Source: Arenimonas sp. SCN 70-307 (GTDB lineage Bacteria; Pseudomonadota; Gammaproteobacteria; Xanthomonadales; Xanthomonadaceae). From it: DNA of 64,000 nt. The notes below the pieces were generated by a model. The model was not told where the DNA came from. It made no database searches and worked only from the letters and a program-made list of their open reading frames with translations. Made by a program: the position numbers and the translations under genes. The stretch spans positions 1 to 64,000 of the forward strand of contig NZ_MEDO01000018.1 of the NCBI RefSeq assembly GCF_001724815.1, in the 5' to 3' direction. This document shows, one piece after another, positions 9,494-18,120 of the stretch (position 1 is its first letter; each line of letters opens with the position of its first letter).

Positions 9494-10946
9494 CGGTGGG
9501 TTCTTCGAGCAGGGCCTCGGCGGCCTCGGAGCAGAACTCGCCTTCCCAGCGCGCCATCAGGGCCAGGTAGAGCAGCTTCTCGAACTCGGGGCGGAAGCGG
9601 CGGATGACCGAGTCGGGGTCGGGCATCAGGCGCGCATCGGCGATCAGGCCGAAGTGCACCTGGCCGTTGTAGCTCAGGATCGAGATGCCCAGGCCGATCG
9701 AACCGGTCTGCGGCACCCAGAACATCAGGTCGCTGATCTTGCTGCCGCCGAAGTACAGCGGCATCTGCGGCCCGGGCACGTTGGTGGCCACGGCCGAGGC
9801 CTTGCGGCTGAACATCTCCAGCGCGAAGGCCTGCACCGCCTCCGGCGCCATGCCCACCGCCGCCAGTGCACCGAAGGTGGCCACGGCCTGGCGCGACTTG
9901 CGCAGCACGCGCATGCAGTCGGCCACGCGCTCGAGCCGGCGCATCGGATTGGCCTCGCCCACCGGCAGGTCCAGGAAGACCAGGCCGAAGTGGTTGCCCA
10001 GCTGCTTGGCGTGTTCGAGCGGGCGCAGGTTCACCGGCACCGTGGCGCGGATGGTGATGCCGTCGATGCGCTCGCCGCGCTCGATCAGGTAGCTGCGCAG
10101 CGCGCCGCTGGCCGAGGCCAGCAGGATGTCGTTGACCGTGCAGTGCAGCGCCTTGCTGACCGACTTGACCTCGTCGAGCGCCAGCGGCTCGGCCCAGGCC
10201 ACGCGCTTGGACACGCCCAGCCGGCCCTTGAGCACCGTTTCCGGGTCGTCGGGCAGCGCCAGCGCATGGCCGATCTCGCGCGCGATCTCCACGCCCTCGT
10301 TGGCGAGCACCGCGGCCAGGGTCGGGTCGCGGTAGAAATCCATGCCCTTCTCGAGCACCTTGTTGCCCAGCTTCATGTAGCGGTCCATCGCGCCGACGCG
10401 CTTGGCCACCGGGGCGTGCTCTTCCTTCTTCAGCCAGCGCTTGGCCAGCGCGGCCTTGCGCTTGTCGTCGAGCTGCATCTCGGTCAGCGAAAGCAGCACC
10501 TGCACCAGCGCGATGCCATCGGCGTAGCAGTGGTGGATGCGGGCGATCAGGGCCGAGCCGCCGTTGAAGCGCTCGACCAGGTGGAACTGCCAGAGCGGCT
10601 TGGACTTGTCGAGCGGCGTGGAGGCGAGCTGGCTGGTCAGGCGCTCGAGCTCGCGCTTGCCGCCCTTGCCGGGCAGCGCGGTCAGGCGGATGTGCCAGTC
10701 GAGGTCGAAGTCGGTGTCTTCCAGCCAGACGGCGCCGGTGGGGCCGTCCACGGCCTTCTGCCGGAATCGCGGGTAGGACAGGAACTTGTGCTCGATGACC
10801 TTGCGCAGGGTGCGGATGTCGAGCGGCGTCTCGAGCATCAGCACGCCGGTGATCATCATCAGGTTGGTCGCGCGCTCCATGCGCAGCCAGGCGGTGTCCA
10901 CGCGGGACATCGGTTCCTTGCGGGCTTTGCTGCGGGCCTCGGCCAT
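9486..10946 (-). CDS. Wax ester synthase / diacylglycerol acyltransferase (WS/DGAT)
   Basis: A 486-residue bifunctional acyltransferase that makes wax esters and/or triacylglycerol from acyl-CoA. The catalytic HHCYADG (HHxxxDG, residues 138-144) lies in the N-terminal condensation-like domain. The C-terminal half has the WSD-type region ending NGQVHFGLIADARLMPD. The reading frame stays open upstream into the photolyase gene, but the real start is the ATG at 10944-10946, preceded by GGGAGG; upstream translation is an out-of-frame shadow of phrB. It implies storage-lipid synthesis. Placed between phrB and msrA it has no obvious pathway partner here. Confidence 0.9.
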   Translation of the reverse strand: MAEARSKARKEPMSRVDTAWLRMERATNLMMITGVLMLETPLDIRTLRKVIEHKFLSYPRFRQKAVDGPTGAVWLEDTDFDLDWHIRLTALPGKGGKRELERLTSQLASTPLDKSKPLWQFHLVERFNGGSALIARIHHCYADGIALVQVLLSLTEMQLDDKRKAALAKRWLKKEEHAPVAKRVGAMDRYMKLGNKVLEKGMDFYRDPTLAAVLANEGVEIAREIGHALALPDDPETVLKGRLGVSKRVAWAEPLALDEVKSVSKALHCTVNDILLASASGALRSYLIERGERIDGITIRATVPVNLRPLEHAKQLGNHFGLVFLDLPVGEANPMRRLERVADCMRVLRKSRQAVATFGALAAVGMAPEAVQAFALEMFSRKASAVATNVPGPQMPLYFGGSKISDLMFWVPQTGSIGLGISILSYNGQVHFGLIADARLMPDPDSVIRRFRPEFEKLLYLALMARWEGEFCSEAAEALLEEPTDV

Positions 10947-11017
10947 GTTCCCTCCCCTCGTCACCGCAGGATGCCGGCGCGGGCGCGGAGGCGTCAATCG
11001 GCGCCGCGTGCCGGCGC

Positions 11018-12460
11018 TCAGGCCGGCGGCTTGGTCTTGGGGCCCGAATAGGCCGCCAGCGCCGCCTCGCGACTGGCGCGCAGGTCCACCACGGGCCGGC
11101 GCGGGTACGCCGGTGCCAGCCGCGCCAGCAGCTCGGCGTGCTCCCAGGGCGCGGCCAGGGCCGCGTCGGGCAGCTTCGCCAGCTCGGGCAGCCAGCGCCG
11201 CACGTACTTGCCGGCCGGGTCGAACTTCTCGGCCTGCGCCACCGGGCTGAAGATGCGGAAGTAAGGCGCGGCATCGGCGCCGGTGCCGGCCGTCCACTGC
11301 CAGCCCTGGGTGTTGTTGGCCAGGTCGGCGTCCACCAGCGTGTCCCAGAACCAGTCGGCACCGTGGCGCCAGTGGTAGCGCAGGTTCTTGGTCAGGAAGC
11401 TGGCCACCACCATGCGCACGCGGTTGTGCATCCAGCCGGTGGCCCAGAGCTCGCGCATGCCGGCATCGACGATGGGCACGCCGGTGCGGCCGTGGCGCCA
11501 GGCCTCGAGCAGGCGCTCGGCCGGGTCGGCCCAGTCGAAGTCCTCGAAGCGCGGGTTGAGGTTTTCCTGCGCCGTGTGCGGGAAGTGGAACAGCAGGTGG
11601 TGGCTGAACTCGCGCCAGCCCAGTTCGCTGAGGAAGTGGTCGACGTCGGGCTGCACGGCCGCCGGCCACGGGCGCGCCAGCACCGCCGAGACGACGGCGC
11701 GCGGCGAGACCTCGCCGAAGTGCAGGTGCGGCGAGAGCCTGGAGGTGGCGATGCGGTCGGGGTAGTTGCGCTGCTCCTTGTAGCCGTGCGCGGCGCCCTC
11801 GAGGAAGGCGTCCACCAGCTCGGCGGCGCCGGCCTCGCCGGGCTGCCAGTGCTGCCAGAAGCCTTCGTCCCAGCGCGGCTCGTGCTTCGGCGGCGCCAGG
11901 CCGAGGTCGTCGGCATCAAGCGAGAGCAGGTCCACCGGCGGCGCCGGCAGGCGCGCCGGTGAGGCCGGCACCGCCGCGCTCGAGAGGCGCTGGCGGGCGT
12001 TCTTCCAGAACGGGGTGAACACGCGGTAGGGCTCGCCCTGCCCCGTCTGCACCGTCCAGGGCTCGACCAGCAGCGCGGCGTTGTGGCTTTCCACCACCAG
12101 CCCGCGCGATTTCAGGCCCTGCTTGATGCGGGTGTCGCGGGCGATGCAGGCCGGCTCGTACAGCCGGTTCCAGTGCAGGGCCACGGCCTTGGTTTCGGCG
12201 ATGAGCTTTTCGATCTCGGCCAGGCTGTCGCCGCGGCGGATGACCAGGCGCGAGCCGCGCGCGCGCAGGTCGGCGTCGAGCGCCTGCAGCGAGCGCCGCA
12301 GCCAGGCGCGGCTGGCCGCGCCCGGTGCCCAGGGCGCTTCCTCGTCCGGCGCGTGGATGTAGACGGGCACCGGAACGTGTCCGGCGTCGAGCGCCGCCTG
12401 CAGCGCGGGGTTGTCGGAGAGGCGCAGGTCGCGGCGGAACCAGACGAGGGCGTGGGACAT
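11018..12460 (-). CDS. phrB: Deoxyribodipyrimidine photolyase (class I CPD)
   Basis: A 480-residue photolyase/cryptochrome-family enzyme that repairs cyclobutane pyrimidine dimers with blue light. Residues 1-130 form the Rossmann-like antenna domain (LVWFRRDLRLSDNPAL). The C-terminal FAD domain shows SRLSPHLHFGEVSPR, WREFSHHLLFHFP and RMVVASFLTKNLRYHWRHGA, then TLVDADLANNTQGWQW. Length and motifs match E. coli PhrB (472). Start is the ATG at 12458-12460. A second, iron-sulfur-type photolyase is encoded 3 kb away on the same strand, suggesting a sunlit habitat. Confidence 0.94.
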   Translation of the reverse strand: MSHALVWFRRDLRLSDNPALQAALDAGHVPVPVYIHAPDEEAPWAPGAASRAWLRRSLQALDADLRARGSRLVIRRGDSLAEIEKLIAETKAVALHWNRLYEPACIARDTRIKQGLKSRGLVVESHNAALLVEPWTVQTGQGEPYRVFTPFWKNARQRLSSAAVPASPARLPAPPVDLLSLDADDLGLAPPKHEPRWDEGFWQHWQPGEAGAAELVDAFLEGAAHGYKEQRNYPDRIATSRLSPHLHFGEVSPRAVVSAVLARPWPAAVQPDVDHFLSELGWREFSHHLLFHFPHTAQENLNPRFEDFDWADPAERLLEAWRHGRTGVPIVDAGMRELWATGWMHNRVRMVVASFLTKNLRYHWRHGADWFWDTLVDADLANNTQGWQWTAGTGADAAPYFRIFSPVAQAEKFDPAGKYVRRWLPELAKLPDAALAAPWEHAELLARLAPAYPRRPVVDLRASREAALAAYSGPKTKPPA

Positions 12461-12518
12461 GGGGCGGACTGGACGGAGGATGCGCCAACTTAGCGCATTG
12501 CCGCGTCCGGAGGCCGTG

Positions 12519-12550
12519 AAAACAGACGCCCCGGCGGACCGGGGCGTCTG
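12519..12550 (-). terminator. Rho-independent terminator of the subtilase gene
   Basis: A perfect 12-bp stem (CAGACGCCCCGG at 12523-12534 against CCGGGGCGTCTG at 12539-12550) with a 4-base loop. On the minus strand it is followed by TTTTC. It lies just after the subtilase stop codon at 12572. Confidence 0.88.
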
Positions 12551-12571
12551 GGGGTACCGCTGGCCTGGCGT

Positions 12572-14446
<1,875 letters not shown>

Positions 14447-14543
14447 TAGATCCCCGAAATTAGGCTCGCAGGCGTCTGGTCTTCCCTGTGCCTGCCTCTC
14501 TCCTTAAACCGGGACTGAACCTATCATGACTTTGGTCACGGTC

Positions 14544-14580
14544 TTGCTGCATTGCAGCAAACCGCGAAACGATGCGGTTT
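14544..14580. promoter_or_regulatory. Two adjacent inverted repeats upstream of the subtilase
   Basis: TTGCTGCATTGCAGCAA (14544-14560) is a perfect 7-bp palindrome with a 3-base centre. Abutting it, AAACCGC (14559-14565) pairs with GCGGTTT (14574-14580). The second could end the SDR transcript, whose stop is at 14580-14582, though no T-run follows. The first could be an operator for the subtilase, which starts about 100 bases downstream on the same strand. Confidence 0.4.
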
Positions 14581-15320
14581 CACGCCCCCCTCACCAGCGG
14601 ACGCACGGCCTGGAAGCCACCGTCGAGGGCGATCACCTGCCCCGTCACCCAGCCAGCCTCCTCCGACAGCAGGAAGCTGCCCAGGGCGGCTGCATCCTCC
14701 GCCTCACCGTGCCGCCCCAGCGGGTACTGGGCCCGGATGGCCTTGGCCGAGGCCTCGCTCGAGAGCATGCGGGCGGTGGCCGGCGTGTGCATCAGTCCGG
14801 GGGCGATGGCGTTGACGCGCAGGCCGCTGGCCGAGAAATCGGCTGCCAGGGCCCGCACCAGGCCTTCGACGCCGCCCTTGGCGATGGCGATGGCCGCGTG
14901 GTTGGCCACGCCGATGCCGGCGGCCACCGAGCTGAAAAGCAGCAGGCTGCCGCCCTGCCCGGCCTTCTGCACCCGCGGCGCGTAGGCCTTGGAGACGAAG
15001 AAGGCGCTGTCGAGGTTGGCCGACAGGCACTGCCGGTACTGCGCTTCGCTGGTGCGCGCCAGCGGCGCCACCAGCACCGCGCCGGCGCAGTGCGCCACGG
15101 CGGCGGGCGGCGCGCCGAAGGCCTCGCAGGCCTGCGCTATCGCCGACTCGGCGCCCTGCTCGGTGCCGACGTCGGCCTCGATGACCAGGTCGCCGGCCTG
15201 CGCCTGCACCCGGCTTGCGTCGCGGGTGACCAGGGCCAGGCGCCAGCTGCGGGCGCGCAGGCGTTCGGCGAGGGCGGTGGCGACGCCGCCGGAGGCGCCG
15301 GTGATCAGGGCGGTCTGCAT
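14580..15320 (-). CDS. Short-chain dehydrogenase/reductase with atypical active site
   Basis: A 246-residue SDR with nucleotide-binding TGASGGVA at residues 7-14, the N-terminal NAG-equivalent HCAG, and FSSVA supplying the usual serine. The expected YxxxK reads IAIAK, so the catalytic Tyr is Ile while Lys is kept. I recall a subfamily with NHxAIAxAK at this place, so this may be a genuine variant rather than damage. The ATG at 15318-15320 is chosen; the frame continues upstream only as a shadow of the FeS photolyase. It lies between the two photolyase genes, 32 bases after the second. Substrate unknown. Confidence 0.8.
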   Translation of the reverse strand: MQTALITGASGGVATALAERLRARSWRLALVTRDASRVQAQAGDLVIEADVGTEQGAESAIAQACEAFGAPPAAVAHCAGAVLVAPLARTSEAQYRQCLSANLDSAFFVSKAYAPRVQKAGQGGSLLLFSSVAAGIGVANHAAIAIAKGGVEGLVRALAADFSASGLRVNAIAPGLMHTPATARMLSSEASAKAIRAQYPLGRHGEAEDAAALGSFLLSEEAGWVTGQVIALDGGFQAVRPLVRGA

Positions 15321-15352
15321 GTGGGGCTTCCTGCTGGTAACTGCCGGCAAGG

Positions 15353-16924
15353 CTAAGCCGCCGGCGGGTGTCGGGGCCGTGAACCAGCCGCCAGGCGCTC
15401 GCGCAACGCGGCCGCCTGGGTGCGTATGCCTTCGATTTCTGCGCCCGCCTTGCCGGCCAGGTGCTTCCACTGCAGCGCGGTGCGCGGGTGCGCGGCGAAG
15501 CGGTCGGCGTGGCGGTCGAGGAAATCCCAGTACAGCGTGGTGAACGGGCACGCCCGCGCGCCGGTCGCTTCGCCCGGCTTGAAGCGGCAGCCGGCGCAGT
15601 GGTTCGACATGCGCTCGATGTAGCGCCCCGAGGCCACGTAGGGCTTGCTGACCATGCGTCCGCCGTCGGCGAACTGGGACATGCCCAGCACGTTGGGCAG
15701 CTCCACCCACTCCACCGCGTCCACGTAGGCCGCCAGGAACCACTCGTGGATTTCCCGCGGGCGCACGCCCAGCAGCTGGGCGAACAGGCCGATCACCATC
15801 AGCCGCTGGATGTGGTGGGCATAGCCCAGCCGCAGCGACTGGCCCAGCGCGTCGCGCAGGCAGGCCATGTCGGTGTCGGCGGTCCAGTAGAAACCCGGCA
15901 GCGGCTGCTGCGCGTCGAGCGCGTTGTCGTCCAGGAATTCCGGCATGCGCAGCCAGTACATGCCGCGCACGAACTCGCGCCAGCCCAGTACCTGGCGCAC
16001 GAAGCCCTCCACGGCTTCGATGGGCGCGGCGCCGGCTTCGTACGCCGCCACCGCGGCATCCACGACCTCGCGCGGTCCGAGCAGGCGCAGGTTCATGGCC
16101 GCCGACAGCCGCGAGTGGTAGAGCCAGGGTTCGCCTTCCCACATGGCGTCCTGGTAGCGGCCGAACAACGGCAGGCGGTGGGCGATGAAGTCGTCGAGCG
16201 CCTGCAGGGCCTGGGCGCGGTCAAGCGGCCAGTCGAAGCCCTCGAGGCCGCCCGGGTGGCCGGCGAAGCGTTCGGCCACCAGCGCCAGCACGTCGCGCGT
16301 GCCGGCGTCGGGCGGGAAGGCGCGCGGCGCCGGCAGCAGGCCGGGGCCACGGCGGTCGAAGCTGCCGCGGTTGTCGGCGTCGAAGTTCCAGCGCCCGCCC
16401 AGCGGCTCGCCGCCCTGCATCAGCACGCCTTCGCGCTTGCGCAGCCAGCGGTAGAAGAACTCCAAGCGGTATTCGCGCCGGCCCTTGGCCCAGGCCCGGA
16501 AATCGTCGTGGTCGCAGTAGAAATGCCGGTCGGCGCGCAGCGACCACTCGACGCCGGCCGCGGCGCAGGTGGCCGGCAGCGACTGCGCCAGGCGCCACTC
16601 GCCCGGCTCGAGCGCCAGCACGCGGGCCGGGCGCAGGGTGGCCAGGTCGGCGGCCAGGGCGGCTTCGAGCGTGGGCGCCTCGTGCTGGTCGAGCGCGCGG
16701 TAGTGCACCGTCCAGCCGCGGGCGCGCAGGGCCTCGCGGAACTTGCGCATCGCCGCCAGGAACACCGCGATGCGGGCCTGGGTGGACCACACCTGCCCCG
16801 CCTCGTGCGCGACTTCGGCCATCCAGACCGCGTCGCGGGCCGGTTCGAAGCCGTCGAAGGCGGCGGAATCAAGGTCGAGCTGGTCGCCCAGGACCAGCAC
16901 GAGGTTGCGCAGGGAGTCGGCCAT
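15353..16924 (-). CDS. FeS-BCP photolyase/cryptochrome-related protein ((6-4) type)
   Basis: A 523-residue member of the bacterial iron-sulfur photolyase family (Agrobacterium PhrB/Rhodobacter CryB-like), whose best-known members repair (6-4) photoproducts. N-terminal LVLVLGDQLD starts the antenna domain. RLSAAMNLRLLGPREVV and GWREFVRGMYW lie in the FAD domain. Four cysteines in the pattern expected for a 4Fe-4S cluster are present: Cys355, Cys443, Cys446 and Cys459 (NHCAGCRF...ACPF). It is followed by the SDR gene at 14580. Photorepair activity is inferred from the family; some members act in light sensing instead. Confidence 0.9.
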   Translation of the reverse strand: MADSLRNLVLVLGDQLDLDSAAFDGFEPARDAVWMAEVAHEAGQVWSTQARIAVFLAAMRKFREALRARGWTVHYRALDQHEAPTLEAALAADLATLRPARVLALEPGEWRLAQSLPATCAAAGVEWSLRADRHFYCDHDDFRAWAKGRREYRLEFFYRWLRKREGVLMQGGEPLGGRWNFDADNRGSFDRRGPGLLPAPRAFPPDAGTRDVLALVAERFAGHPGGLEGFDWPLDRAQALQALDDFIAHRLPLFGRYQDAMWEGEPWLYHSRLSAAMNLRLLGPREVVDAAVAAYEAGAAPIEAVEGFVRQVLGWREFVRGMYWLRMPEFLDDNALDAQQPLPGFYWTADTDMACLRDALGQSLRLGYAHHIQRLMVIGLFAQLLGVRPREIHEWFLAAYVDAVEWVELPNVLGMSQFADGGRMVSKPYVASGRYIERMSNHCAGCRFKPGEATGARACPFTTLYWDFLDRHADRFAAHPRTALQWKHLAGKAGAEIEGIRTQAAALRERLAAGSRPRHPPAA

Positions 16925-16966
16925 GGGCGCAGGATCGCCGGCCGGCCGTGCAGGCGCCGCGACGGC

Positions 16967-18091
16967 TCAGGCGCCGCCGGTGTACTCGCGCGGGATGCGG
17001 GTGTTGAGCCCGACCAGGATCTCGTAGGGGATGGTGCCGGCGGCGGCGGCGACGTCCTCGCAGGCGATGGACTGGCCGTCCTGGCGGCCGATCAGCACCA
17101 CCTCGTCTTCGTTGTAGGCCGTTCCGGCGGGGCCGATGTCGACCATGAACTGGTCCATGCACACGCGCCCGACGATGGGGTGGCGCTGGCCGCGGATGAG
17201 CACCTGGCCGCGCGAGCTGAGCGAGCGCGGGAAGCCGTCGCCGTAGCCGATGGGCACGGTCACCACCCGGGTGTCGGCCGGCGGCGCCCAGGTGGCGCCG
17301 TAGCTGACCGGGTTGCCGGCGCGCACGACCTTGAAATAGACCACCTGCGAGACGAGCGAGAGCGCCGGGCGCAGGCCGACCGTGTCGCGCGAGGCCGGGT
17401 CGGGCAGCACGCCGAACAGGGCGATGCCCGGGCGCACCATGTCCATCGCGGTTTCGGGGAAATGCAGCACGCCGCCGGAGTTGGCCAGGTGCCGCAGCGG
17501 CATCGGCGCACCGATGCGGCGGAAGTGGTCGCAGGCTTCCTCGAAGCGCGCGAGCTGGCGCGCGGTCATGCCGGAGTCCGGGTCGTCGGCGCAGGCCAGG
17601 TGCGAGTACACGCCCTTGAGCCGGCACCAGCGCGAGCGCGCCGCGGCCTCCACCAGCGGGCCGGCGCTGTAGCTGTGCACGCCGATGCGCTCCATGCCGG
17701 TGTCGACCTTCAGGTGGATCGTGGCCTGGCGACCGAGGGACTCGGCCGCGGCTTCGACCTGGCGCAGCTTGTCGAGCGAGGACACGGTGATTTCGAGGTC
17801 GTTGGCGATCAGCGCCGCCGCCTGCGGCCCGAAGATGCCGCCCATCACCAGGATCGGCAGGGTGACGCCGGCCTGGCGCAGGGCCACGCCCTCCTCCAGG
17901 AAGGCCACGCCCAGCTGCCGGGCGCCCACGGCCTGCAGGTGCCGGCCCACCGGTACCAGGCCGTGGCCGTAGGCATTGGCCTTGATGATGGCCATCGCCG
18001 GCACGCCCGCATGCGCCTGCAGGGCCTGCAGGTTGTGCGTTATCGCGTCGAGGTCGACGCGGATGCGGGTCGGGCGGGCGGTGTCGTCCAT
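16967..18091 (-). CDS. alr: Alanine racemase
   Basis: A 374-residue fold-type III PLP enzyme that makes D-alanine for peptidoglycan. Lys37 in IIKANAYGHG binds PLP and Tyr264 in NPVSYGATW is the second catalytic base. Length and motif order match Alr of proteobacteria. It lies 29 bases after dnaB, the usual dnaB-alr order of the gammaproteobacteria, and is probably in the rpsF-rpsR-rplI-dnaB-alr transcription unit. DadX cannot be excluded from sequence alone, but there is no dadA nearby. Confidence 0.94.
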   Translation of the reverse strand: MDDTARPTRIRVDLDAITHNLQALQAHAGVPAMAIIKANAYGHGLVPVGRHLQAVGARQLGVAFLEEGVALRQAGVTLPILVMGGIFGPQAAALIANDLEITVSSLDKLRQVEAAAESLGRQATIHLKVDTGMERIGVHSYSAGPLVEAAARSRWCRLKGVYSHLACADDPDSGMTARQLARFEEACDHFRRIGAPMPLRHLANSGGVLHFPETAMDMVRPGIALFGVLPDPASRDTVGLRPALSLVSQVVYFKVVRAGNPVSYGATWAPPADTRVVTVPIGYGDGFPRSLSSRGQVLIRGQRHPIVGRVCMDQFMVDIGPAGTAYNEDEVVLIGRQDGQSIACEDVAAAAGTIPYEILVGLNTRIPREYTGGA

Positions 18092-18120
18092 GGCCGGATT
18101 CTAGCCCGGGCCGGGGCCGC

